From Pseudoalteromonas rhizosphaerae (lineage in GTDB: Bacteria; Pseudomonadota; Gammaproteobacteria; Enterobacterales; Alteromonadaceae), in contig NZ_CABVLM010000019.1 of the NCBI RefSeq assembly GCF_902498845.1, positions 1 through 64,000 on the forward strand: a stretch of 64,000 nucleotides of DNA, given 5' to 3'. The notes below the pieces were generated by a model. The model made no database searches. It was not told where the DNA came from and saw nothing but the letters and a program-made list of their open reading frames with translations. The translations under genes were made by a program, and so were the position numbers. This document shows, in pieces, positions 26,010 through 34,481 of the stretch (position 1 is the stretch's first letter; the number at the start of each line of letters is the position of its first letter).

Positions 26010-29000
26010 TCACTTTGAGAGCTCATTTATCAGTTCATCAATTTTTTCCATATATTCGAACAATTCACTTTGAGCTCTCCATTCTGATGTTGGCCGTTTC
26101 AAAGCAAGAGAGTGTGCGTTCTCTAATAAAAGATCCAGTTGCTCATGATTAAAAATATTCAAATTATTCAGATAGTATTTACCCCATTTTGCAAATACCA
26201 GAATCCATAATGAAATTTTGAGAGCTTCATCCCATTTATACCAATTGGATGTGCTGGCTAACGGCTGTTGAATAATTCTTCGTTGTGCTTCTAAAATAGT
26301 TTTGAGTGTTTTAATACAATCGTTTTGAAAGACTGTTTCACTATTTGCCCATAGGTAAGCGCAAACATTAGTTGTTTGCCCGTCGTGCTCAGAAGAAAAA
26401 TAATGATTTGAGTTTTGGTCGTTTAATAATTTAATTAAATCTTCAAGCCAAATTTTACATACTTCCTCAAAGCTAACTCGTTTTTCGTGAAGTAATGGTT
26501 CTATTACGTCTTTAAATAACCAAGGTTCAGCCCAACCAAGCTGATACATATGCCCTCTTAAAGAATCAATAATACTTTCTAGGTCACAAAAGGGAATTTG
26601 ATCAGGTAACAATTCGTAAAGTAGGTTAATTTGGTTCTCATAAAACAGTTGGTTTTTAGGGTTTTTTGCATTTTTATTTATTGCCCAACCTAAAAACAAC
26701 AATTGTTCTGAGTTACTTAAATCTGATAATTTATCTATTGATAAATCAACAGATGACTGTAGCTGTTGTTCAAGCGAATTCCACCCAAACCATTTCAGCA
26801 TCGCAATGTTACTCTTTATTAGTGCTGCATTTTGTTTTTCCGATATTGCATCGAACTCTGAGCTTAGTGAAATCTCACTTACGACTTGTCCCAATATTGA
26901 TAATCTAACAACATCCTCTAATTGGTATTCAGTAGCTATAAGTTTTGATTCTCTTTCAACTAACGCAATCAGGGCTCCAGGGCTAAATTTCCATAAATAT
27001 TTTACAGCATAATATTCAGCCCATGTGAGCGGCTTATATTTTGTTGACTGAACAAAGTGCTGTATTTGGAGCGAGCTATGGATAAACTCATGTAATGTTT
27101 GTTTAAAGTAGTTGGGGGCTATCACTGATGTCTCTTGGTGATCAAAGCTCGGTTTTTTTCGAAGTGAATAAGATAGAAATTCAGATAAAAACGCCAAAAA
27201 CTTTGTTTCGGATTTGAGCTCATCAATGCTTGAATCGCCAGTTGGAATGTGGGCAAGTATATCCGCTATAACTTCCCATGAAGCCATAAAATCTGAAAGT
27301 TCGCCTTCAATTTCTTCCAAACAGTTAAATAATCCCGTATTAGTTAAGCTAATTAGGGACTCTCGTTGAAGAATTCCTTGTGCCGTCATTTCACTTCTTA
27401 AGTCGTCTCCAGACAACCCTTTTAGTGATGGTTGCTGGAACCAAATACTTAATACTGTTCCTGCTATCTCTCTGTCCAAGATACTTAAAGGGTCATATAG
27501 CTTCGTTTTTTCAGATAAAGCTTCTGAACTTGAATTAAATAATACAGAAATTAATTTTTGCTCATTTCCTTGCTCTAAGGGATTATTAGCTTCTCGAATA
27601 AGTTCAAATGTATATTGATTTGTTTTGTATAAAACATCTGTAGGGATCGGGGTTATTAATAACGGATAGTTTTCTGCAGCTGTCTGAAATGAATTAGATA
27701 AATGATAGCCTTCAACTGGAAGCCCATTTTTTCCAATTACCAATATATACCGATCATGCAAACGCCCCTCTTTAATTCCATATATTGTAACCTTACTTCG
27801 TTTTAATAGCTTTCTGTTGTGCTCACAGTTGGCAATGAGGTTGTCAACACCTCTATTAATAGAATCATTAGAACCAATATTCCCTTGAGAGGAGTTGTCT
27901 TTGGTTTTTGGCAAACTGCGAAAAATCGAGTATTCGGATCCATGAATAGCTGAAAGTGTCAGTAGACTAACACCTACGTCTTCAAAATATGGGTCAAAAA
28001 TAGCAATGTGTTGCTTTGCATTTTTTTGTAGTAAAGCTTTAAACCATTCAACAAATTGAATACGTCCTTCTCCATTACTTTGCCCCCATCTCAGAAAAAA
28101 ATTACCGTCGGATTTAGGAGGGTAAAGTTTTGAGAATAAATTGTTTAATTCCTTCTTTTCGGGAACCCATTTATCAACTTTACGTCCTCCAACTTTGTTT
28201 GGTGATAGGTTATCACTTTTAGAAAGAGACAAAGCTGAGGATACTCGGTCTGCAGTTTGAGGTGTTGTAGTTTTTTCAAGCCAATCAAATTTGACTGGGC
28301 TTGAATGATTTCCAACCAGATGCATCTGAATGTTTGCCTCACGAATATAATGCAATTTCCAGCTACAGCATAATTCACCTTCGCCGTATTCATTTTCTTT
28401 AAAAGAAAAAATATCAATTCTAGCGCTGTCGGCTATGTCGCATAATGGATCTTCTAACTTGAAAGAGCATTCAAATAATTCATTATCAGATTTGGATAAC
28501 AAAACTTTAGAGCACACAACTTGATTGTTATTTTCGATTGTTAATTGAAACTGAAAGCAGTCTAAAGTTGGTAGTTGAGAAGAGTTAAATCGAACATTTA
28601 AATCACACCCTCTATTCCAAGTAACATCCAGGAGAGATATTTCATTTTCATCAATTGTGGGAAATACTAAGAGCTCAATATCGCAAAAACGACTAATATC
28701 CTTTCCTCCAAAGTCCATTCCCGTATCTTCATTTAAAAGGTTAACTATCATTGAAGTGAGTTCTTTATTGTAGTTATCCTCCCAACGAAATAAAGATTGC
28801 TTATTGCATCTACTTATTGAGGCACTTAAAGCGCCAGCACTACCATGTGGACTTGTTAGAGCGCCTTGTAAGTGAGCATCACGATTTAGCAGATAGGATA
28901 TTGGGCGATAAACGGCACTTTGATCAGCAAGTATTGTTTCTCCGAAACGTGGGTTAAATTTTTGGTGAGTTTTTAATTTTAAAGCTTTATTTATACTCTC

Positions 29001-29306
29001 TATAGTTCGGCCCTCACAAGCCATTTGTAAAAATTCTCCGCATAAAGAGCTATCAATATATAAATTAAGTTTAGTTACGGTAGCTTTAAATGTACCAAAA
29101 GAGCGAAAATTATCGTTATGGCTAAACGACCAAGAATTATTTGAAAAAGAATATGGTAGTAACCTACCGTAAATCAGTCGATTATCAGAAATATCATCAT
29201 TTTGTAGCTGTAAAACCCAAAACTGAAATGCACAATGCTTGTGTTGAGATGAGAATAACCGTGCAAGACGGGGATCCTTCAATAAATTTTCTAATTTAAA
29301 AGACAT
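26010..29306 (-). CDS. Large orphan protein with phospholipase-D-like motif; possible defence gene
   Basis: An unrecognised 1098-residue cytoplasmic protein without signal peptide or membrane segments. The N-terminal ~380 residues are mixed alpha/beta of unknown family. Residues about 405-560 resemble a PLD-superfamily nuclease domain: IAIFDPYFED (Asp438), LHDRYILVIG (His517, Arg519) and GYHLSNSFQTAAE (His535), i.e. a single divergent HKD-like site. The C-terminal ~500 residues appear helical. It may belong to the VPA1262-type family of large bacterial proteins, but that is a recollection not checked by search. ATG at 29306 follows AGGGA by six bases. It stands alone in an islet within otherwise conserved origin-flanking genes, which suggests horizontal acquisition and perhaps an antiphage role. 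Confidence 0.7.
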   Translation of the reverse strand: MSFKLENLLKDPRLARLFSSQHKHCAFQFWVLQLQNDDISDNRLIYGRLLPYSFSNNSWSFSHNDNFRSFGTFKATVTKLNLYIDSSLCGEFLQMACEGRTIESINKALKLKTHQKFNPRFGETILADQSAVYRPISYLLNRDAHLQGALTSPHGSAGALSASISRCNKQSLFRWEDNYNKELTSMIVNLLNEDTGMDFGGKDISRFCDIELLVFPTIDENEISLLDVTWNRGCDLNVRFNSSQLPTLDCFQFQLTIENNNQVVCSKVLLSKSDNELFECSFKLEDPLCDIADSARIDIFSFKENEYGEGELCCSWKLHYIREANIQMHLVGNHSSPVKFDWLEKTTTPQTADRVSSALSLSKSDNLSPNKVGGRKVDKWVPEKKELNNLFSKLYPPKSDGNFFLRWGQSNGEGRIQFVEWFKALLQKNAKQHIAIFDPYFEDVGVSLLTLSAIHGSEYSIFRSLPKTKDNSSQGNIGSNDSINRGVDNLIANCEHNRKLLKRSKVTIYGIKEGRLHDRYILVIGKNGLPVEGYHLSNSFQTAAENYPLLITPIPTDVLYKTNQYTFELIREANNPLEQGNEQKLISVLFNSSSEALSEKTKLYDPLSILDREIAGTVLSIWFQQPSLKGLSGDDLRSEMTAQGILQRESLISLTNTGLFNCLEEIEGELSDFMASWEVIADILAHIPTGDSSIDELKSETKFLAFLSEFLSYSLRKKPSFDHQETSVIAPNYFKQTLHEFIHSSLQIQHFVQSTKYKPLTWAEYYAVKYLWKFSPGALIALVERESKLIATEYQLEDVVRLSILGQVVSEISLSSEFDAISEKQNAALIKSNIAMLKWFGWNSLEQQLQSSVDLSIDKLSDLSNSEQLLFLGWAINKNAKNPKNQLFYENQINLLYELLPDQIPFCDLESIIDSLRGHMYQLGWAEPWLFKDVIEPLLHEKRVSFEEVCKIWLEDLIKLLNDQNSNHYFSSEHDGQTTNVCAYLWANSETVFQNDCIKTLKTILEAQRRIIQQPLASTSNWYKWDEALKISLWILVFAKWGKYYLNNLNIFNHEQLDLLLENAHSLALKRPTSEWRAQSELFEYMEKIDELINELSK

Positions 29307-29870
29307 AGCTATTCCCTGTAACATGAATATAAAATGTTTATATCACATTACTAATACCGTAGTGAATTTAGTGCTAACCACTCCTTTCAAACCCTGTAAA
29401 GCCATAAATCGGGATCCCTTGCTTCGCAACCCTTCGGGCGATTTCTAGTTTGACTGGCTTTTCTCTGCGTAGTGAAGGTTATCCAAGAGGTATGCGGCGC
29501 TAAGCACTCGGCGCTTTCATACCTCCTGGATACAACTGGCTTTTCAAATAAAGACGGGAAAGAGGGAAGGTAAATGAATTTATATTTATCTGTTTTTATT
29601 ATATTTTCCCAGTTTCCCATATTTACCAATCTAATATCCTTTATTGAAATAGACTTGGTAGGGTGGTCATAGCCTCTTTTCGTTTACGATCTATAATAAC
29701 TTCATCTTTGGTGGACCAATAGTGGCCCATAACAAAGAGAGTGGTGGGCCATTCAAGACCCATATTATGTAACTAAAGGAAACTATTGAAAGATTAAGCA
29801 GTTATTAAATGTATGAATATATTAGGTATTATAAATTTAATTGGATGTTTGTTTCCTTTAGTTTACCTTG
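29307..29870. other. Intergenic region between PLD-like gene and mnmE
   Basis: About 560 bp without a credible gene; the 80-codon frame at 29387-29629 runs through a hairpin and has no family features. It holds a strong inverted repeat (29481-29531), a direct repeat ACTGGCTTTTC (29453-29463 and 29535-29545) that brackets it, and repeated GTGGnCCAT words near 29713-29752. It resembles the boundary of an inserted element, but no transposase or attachment site is visible. Confidence 0.45.
29481..29531. repeat. 14-bp inverted repeat hairpin
   Basis: ATCCAAGAGGTATG (29481-29494) pairs with CATACCTCCTGGAT (29518-29531) with one mismatch, around a 23-nt loop containing two GGCGCT words. It is bracketed by the direct repeat ACTGGCTTTTC. 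It could be a genome-wide REP-like repeat or a small non-autonomous element. Confidence 0.55.
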
Positions 29871-31235
29871 TTATTTACCGATACAAAATGAGCTGAAAAT
29901 TTTGCCAAGTAGATCGTCAGAGGTAAATTCACCGGTGATCTCGTTTAAGTAGTTTTGTGTTAAACGTAGTTCTTCAGCGAGGATCTCACCGGCAATATGC
30001 ATCTCTAATTGGTCTTTGCCAGTTTGTAAATGATGAGCTGCGCTATCGAGTGCATCCAAGTGACGACGACGGGCCATAAAACCGCCTTCGGTAGCTCCCT
30101 GAAAACCTATACATGCTTTTAAGTGAGTACGAACTAACTCTATACCATCAGCATTTTTAGCACTTAAGCTGATCACTGGATATTGCTGGTTTTCGCTCAT
30201 ACCTACTTCGTCACCCGATAAGTCGGCTTTATTTCTGATCACGGTTACGCCCATACCGGCAGGTAGTTTGGCCATAAACTCTGGCCAAATAGCATGTGGG
30301 TCAGTGTCTTTGGTATCAGTGCCATCAAGCATAAACAACACGCGATCGGCTTGTTTTATTTCATCCCATGCGCGTTCAATGCCTATTTGCTCAACGCGGT
30401 CTGGGCTTTCGCGCAGGCCTGCAGTATCAATAATATGTAGCGGCATGCCATCAATGTGAATGTGTTCTCGTAGTACGTCACGGGTGGTGCCGGCAATTTC
30501 AGTAACAATAGCGGCTTCACGCCCTGCAAGTGCATTTAGTAAACTAGATTTGCCTGCGTTAGGGCGCCCAGCAATCACCACGCGCATACCTTCACGCATA
30601 ATGCTGCCTTGTTTTGCTTGATTGGTCACATTGCTTAGCTGGGTGATAATGGCATTTAGATCACCTGAGACTTTACCGTCAGATAAAAAGTCTATTTCCT
30701 CATCGGGAAAATCAATGGCCGCTTCTACGTACATACGCAAGTGAATGACTTTTTCAACTAAGGTATCAATGTGCTTAGAGAACTCGCCCTGGAGTGATTG
30801 TAAGGCGCTTTTGGCTGCTTGTTCTGAAGTGGCATTAATTAAGTCAGCAATTGCTTCTGCTTGGGTTAAGTCCATTTTGTCGTTCATAAAGGCGCGCTCA
30901 GAAAACTCGCCTGGCTTTGCTAATCGCACACCTTCAATTTGGCTAATTTCTTTAAGTAGCATATCCAGTACTACAGGACCTCCATGGCCTTGTAGTTCAA
31001 GTACATCTTCGCCAGTGAAAGAGTTTGGCCCGGCAAAATAAATAGCAATACCTTGATCAAGTTGCTCGCCAGCAAGACTGTTAAATGGCACGTAATCGGC
31101 GTAACGCACCTTAGGGCAACGACCAATAATCTGTTCGGCGACGGTTTTTACTAAACTGCCAGAAACGCGAATAATACCAACGCCACCACGACCAGGTGCG
31201 GTTGCTTGTGCTGCAATTGTGTCTTGATTGATCAT
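29871..31235 (-). CDS. mnmE: tRNA uridine-34 modification GTPase MnmE
   Basis: A 454-residue MnmE (TrmE). It has an N-terminal formyl-THF-binding domain (APGRGGVGIIRVSG), a GTPase domain inserted in the helical domain with GRPNAGKSSLLNAL near 222, DTAGLR and NKAD, and the C-terminal CIGK. It acts with MnmG on the wobble uridine of tRNAs. Length is normal. It follows yidC in the standard order rpmH-rnpA-yidD-yidC-mnmE. Confidence 0.98.
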   Translation of the reverse strand: MINQDTIAAQATAPGRGGVGIIRVSGSLVKTVAEQIIGRCPKVRYADYVPFNSLAGEQLDQGIAIYFAGPNSFTGEDVLELQGHGGPVVLDMLLKEISQIEGVRLAKPGEFSERAFMNDKMDLTQAEAIADLINATSEQAAKSALQSLQGEFSKHIDTLVEKVIHLRMYVEAAIDFPDEEIDFLSDGKVSGDLNAIITQLSNVTNQAKQGSIMREGMRVVIAGRPNAGKSSLLNALAGREAAIVTEIAGTTRDVLREHIHIDGMPLHIIDTAGLRESPDRVEQIGIERAWDEIKQADRVLFMLDGTDTKDTDPHAIWPEFMAKLPAGMGVTVIRNKADLSGDEVGMSENQQYPVISLSAKNADGIELVRTHLKACIGFQGATEGGFMARRRHLDALDSAAHHLQTGKDQLEMHIAGEILAEELRLTQNYLNEITGEFTSDDLLGKIFSSFCIGK

Positions 31236-31314
31236 GCTAATAGTTTGCCAACTTAAAGAGTAATGGTATGGGCGTATTGTAACCTATGCAGTTATGACTG
31301 GCGAATAGCGGGCA

Positions 31315-31341
31315 ATAAAAAAGGCGACCAATGGTCGCCTT
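31315..31341 (-). terminator. Intrinsic terminator after yidC
   Basis: Near-palindrome AAGGCGACC-AAT-GGTCGCCTT (31321-31341) followed on the minus strand by a T-run (31320-31315). It lies 20 bp after the yidC stop, so mnmE probably depends on its own promoter or readthrough. Confidence 0.8.
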
Positions 31342-31361
31342 AATTTAAGTAACTGAGCAAA

Positions 31362-32996
31362 TTAGCCCCTGACTTTTATTCCTTGCTTTTCCATACCGCG
31401 ATAGATGATCAGCATCTGTGCGATAGAGATAAGGTTTGATACTAACCAGTAAAGTACTAGACCAGATGGGAACCAAAGGAAGAACACTGAGAAGATAACC
31501 GGCATAAAGGTCATCATCTTTTGTTGCATCGGATCAGTTACCGTCATTGGTTGTAGCTTCTGAGTAATAAACATACTGGCACCAAATAAGATTGGTAGTA
31601 CGTAGTATGGGTCTTTCGCAGATAAGTCAGTTAACCAAAAAATAAATTCAGCATGACGCAGTTCTGTTGATTCTAAGAATACATAAAATAGCGCTAAGAA
31701 AATTGGCATTTGCAGCAAAATAGGGAAACAGCCACCCATAGGGTTTACTTTCTCTTTGCGGTACATTTCCATGGTTGCTTGGCCGAATTTTTGACGGTCA
31801 TCACCAAACTTTTCTTTTAATGCAGCCATTTTAGGCTGTAGGGCACGCATCTTCGCCATTGACGTATATTGCGCTTTGGTAAGTGGGTACATTGCTGATT
31901 TAACAATCACAGTAATGGCGATAATTGCCACACCCCAGTTACCTAGTATGCTATGTAGCCATTTTAATAGTATAAATAACGGCTGTGAGATAAACCATAA
32001 CCAACCGTAATCGACAGTTAAATCTAAGTTCGGATGAATAGCTTCAAGTATATCCGACTCTTTAGGGCCCATATAGTAAGTTGCACCAAGAGTTGCTTGT
32101 TGGTTCGCTTGTACATTTATCGGCTCACCTTTAGCACCAATAATTGCTGCGTTGCCTTTAGCAATTAAGCTGTAAAGGGTATTTTGCTGTTCTTGCGAAG
32201 GAACCCACGCACTTACAAAGTAGTGCTGAATAAAAGCAATATAACCACCTTGGGTATTAATGCTAAGGTTTTTGTCGGCCATATCAGAAAAGCTATATTT
32301 CTCGTACTTTTCCTCAGCAGAACCATAGGCAGCACCTAAGTAGTTTTGGTCAACTAAGCTGCCTTTATCTTGTACTGTGCGTTTTACTTGCGTATACAGC
32401 TGTACTTGAATTGGCTCTGCGGTGGTGTTATTTACTGAGTATTCTAAAGCAACATCGTATTGACCTTTTTTGAATACATACGTTTTAGTAAAACTAACAC
32501 CTTTGCTATCAGTAAATGTAAGTGGTACGCGAAGTTCGTCACCTGTTAAAGCAAATGTTTTTTGCTCAGAGTGATAAACCGGGCGACCTTCTGCAGATGC
32601 ATCTGGGCCATTTAAGCCTATTAAACCACTTTGAGAGAAATATTGTTTACCATCAAACTCACCAAGTAACATATAAGGCGTTTCGCTGCCTTTTGTTTCT
32701 TCGTATTGCAGTAAGTCAGCTTCAACAATATCACCACCACGGGTGTCAATTTTAACTTTGAATACGTCAGTCGTAATTTCAATAACTGAACGTTTCGCGG
32801 TTGTTGCTGCAGTAGGTAATTCACCATCGGTTGATGATGGAACATAATCATCAGAGTCAGGGGAATTAGTTTGTAGTGTTTGTGTGTTGGCACTAGGATC
32901 GACTTTTGGTGCGTTGTAGTCTTTATTCCACTCTTGGAACAATAAAAACGATACAAGCATCAGGCCGATGAATAAAAACGTGCGTTGCGATTCCAT
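31362..32996 (-). CDS. yidC: Membrane protein insertase YidC
   Basis: A 544-residue inner-membrane insertase. An N-terminal anchor (residues about 5-22) is followed by a large periplasmic beta domain and the conserved five-helix core beginning near WGVAIIAITVIVKSAMYPLT. The NPMGGCFPILLQMPIF segment is diagnostic. It inserts proteins such as the F0 a and c subunits, alone or with SecYEG. It lies 8 bp after yidD. Confidence 0.98.
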   Translation of the reverse strand: MESQRTFLFIGLMLVSFLLFQEWNKDYNAPKVDPSANTQTLQTNSPDSDDYVPSSTDGELPTAATTAKRSVIEITTDVFKVKIDTRGGDIVEADLLQYEETKGSETPYMLLGEFDGKQYFSQSGLIGLNGPDASAEGRPVYHSEQKTFALTGDELRVPLTFTDSKGVSFTKTYVFKKGQYDVALEYSVNNTTAEPIQVQLYTQVKRTVQDKGSLVDQNYLGAAYGSAEEKYEKYSFSDMADKNLSINTQGGYIAFIQHYFVSAWVPSQEQQNTLYSLIAKGNAAIIGAKGEPINVQANQQATLGATYYMGPKESDILEAIHPNLDLTVDYGWLWFISQPLFILLKWLHSILGNWGVAIIAITVIVKSAMYPLTKAQYTSMAKMRALQPKMAALKEKFGDDRQKFGQATMEMYRKEKVNPMGGCFPILLQMPIFLALFYVFLESTELRHAEFIFWLTDLSAKDPYYVLPILFGASMFITQKLQPMTVTDPMQQKMMTFMPVIFSVFFLWFPSGLVLYWLVSNLISIAQMLIIYRGMEKQGIKVRG

Positions 32997-33004
32997 AACA
33001 GCTC

Positions 33005-33280
33005 TTATTTCTCGTGTTGGTGGTTAATATGGGTTAATTTTTCAGGTACGGGATCATCCCCACCTGAATGTAAAGGATGACATTTTAATATGCGTTTAAC
33101 CGCTAACCAACTCCCTTTTACAGATCCATGCAAATTAATTGCTTGAATAGCATAACTAGAGCAGGTTGGATTAAAGCGACAATGCGGACCTAACAGCGGA
33201 CTAATCCACTTTTGATAACCACGAATTAATAACACTAAACAGCGCTTAGGAAAAGCAACAAGTGGTTTTAGTAACCTCAT
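33005..33280 (-). CDS. yidD: Membrane protein insertion efficiency factor YidD
   Basis: A 91-residue YidD with the family core YQKWISPLLGPHCRFNPTCS followed by SYAIQAI, and a C-terminal CHP...GGDDPVP. It assists YidC. The reading frame can begin at a TTG (33289), but ATG at 33280 is preferred; the AGAGG upstream is 10 bases away. A 126-bp gap separates it from rnpA. Confidence 0.94.
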   Translation of the reverse strand: MRLLKPLVAFPKRCLVLLIRGYQKWISPLLGPHCRFNPTCSSYAIQAINLHGSVKGSWLAVKRILKCHPLHSGGDDPVPEKLTHINHQHEK

Positions 33281-33406
33281 GATGTTCAAGCCTCTGCGTA
33301 ATATTTAGTGAATGGATACCATGAATTTAAACGCCCAAAATGGAATTTTAAATGCATGATTAAAAGGTGAGCTAAAGATACCTTAATTAACCATGTAATT
33401 CTATTG

Positions 33407-33832
33407 CTATTGGCTCTGTTTATTGGATTTAGCCGATTTGTTGGGGCGTTTTTTAAACGGCGGTGGTTTTGGTGCACCAGGTTTACAGCGTTCGTTAATC
33501 TTGCGCCATAATTTAGTGAGTTGTTTAGTTAGCTCTTCATTTGACTGTTCATCAATACCACTTTTAACCATCAGCACAATATCGACATTATCAATAGTGT
33601 GTTGGTTTAAACGAAAACTTTCGCGAGCAAGACGTTTAATACGGTTTCGTTGGCAAGCTTTTTTAACCCGTTTTTTAGCGACAGTGAGTCCTAAGCGAGG
33701 TTTTGCTTGGTCATTGGGTTTTGCTAATAAGGTAAAGAAAGGAGTTGCGGCCCGAGCGGGTTCATTAAAGATGCGAGAGTAATGCGAGGGAGTTAACAGA
33801 CGTAACTCCCTGCCAAAGTTAAAGTCTTCCAC
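33407..33832 (-). CDS. rnpA: Ribonuclease P protein component
   Basis: A 141-residue basic protein subunit of RNase P. It carries the RNR signature CQRNRIKRLARESFR near residues 60-74 and GLTVAKKRVKKA just before. The C-terminus has a lysine- and proline-rich tail (KPPPFKKRPNKSAKSNKQ) longer than the usual ~120 residues. It starts with GTG at 33832. It lies between rpmH and yidD. Confidence 0.96.
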   Translation of the reverse strand: MEDFNFGRELRLLTPSHYSRIFNEPARAATPFFTLLAKPNDQAKPRLGLTVAKKRVKKACQRNRIKRLARESFRLNQHTIDNVDIVLMVKSGIDEQSNEELTKQLTKLWRKINERCKPGAPKPPPFKKRPNKSAKSNKQSQ

Positions 33833-33839
33833 TTATATA

Positions 33840-33975
33840 TTAAGCAGAAAGAACTTTGCGGCCTTTAGCGCGGCGACGAGCTAATACTTTACGGCCATTT
33901 ACAGTTGCCATGCGAGCACGGAAACCGTGTGCACGTTTGCGTTTTAAAACGCTAGGTTGAAAAGTTCTTTTCATA
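33840..33975 (-). pseudogene. rpmH: Ribosomal protein L34, frameshifted as given
   Basis: Decoding back from the TAA at 33842-33840 gives a complete L34 (QPSVLKRKRAHGF...NGRKVLARRRAKGRK). The ATG at 33975 begins MKRTF in a different frame. The interval is 136 nt instead of 135 because a homopolymer at 33960-33964 has five A (plus strand) where four are required. From the ATG the frame stops after seven codons. L34 is near-essential, so a sequencing or assembly error is the likeliest cause; true frameshift or slippage cannot be excluded. It lies seven bp upstream of rnpA. Confidence 0.9.
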
Positions 33976-34481
33976 ACAATTCCATCCGATCGGTTAAAGG
34001 TTAAAACATCCTATGCAGGTCGCGATCCTGGCACAGGTGCCATTGCGAGCGCGAGATATTATCGATGAAGTGCCTTAAAGTCAACCATAATCGCATTTAT
34101 AATAGAGGGGTGATAATAGATCTGTTGGCAGGATCTGCTAGGATCCTTATATTAAAGAAGTTTTCCACAGGCTCTGTATAAAAAGTGCATAAAAGCTTGG
34201 GGTAAGTAAAATAGATCACATAATTTGATCGCGATCCAAGCCCTTTTTTGCTATGATCATACTTTGAAGTTAAAAATAATTGCTATTAAAAATCAACGTC
34301 TTGCTTGTTTTTTTTAGCCAGATCATATTTTTCAAAAAAATCAATCTTGTACTTGTGGATAAAGTGCATTCATAATACTCGGTCTTGGGTTAATAAATTG
34401 CCTAAATAATAGTAATAAATGTATGATTTCCGGCCACTAAAGATGACCGGGAATAAATACTAAGTCTTTGGGAGTTTAACT
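33976..34481. promoter_or_regulatory. dnaA/rpmH divergent regulatory region, GATC-rich
   Basis: A 506-bp gap between divergent rpmH and dnaA. It has ten GATC sites (33989, 34024, 34119, 34132, 34142, 34214, 34227, 34233, 34255, 34321) and a perfect minus-strand DnaA box TTATCCACA (34362-34354) about 120 bp before dnaA. TTTTCCACA near 34160 is one mismatch from consensus. This fits Dam/SeqA and DnaA autoregulation of dnaA. Exact promoters were not resolved. Confidence 0.65.
34354..34362 (-). other. DnaA box upstream of dnaA
   Basis: TGTGGATAA on the plus strand is TTATCCACA on the minus, a perfect consensus box. It is well placed for autorepression of dnaA. Confidence 0.75.

Noticed and set aside
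29387..29629. 80-codon minus-strand reading frame beside the islet
   Set aside because: It spans the strong hairpin and direct repeats, has low-complexity composition and no recognisable domain.
33286..33477. 63-codon frame between rnpA and yidD
   Set aside because: It is a shadow of the rnpA 3' end in another frame.
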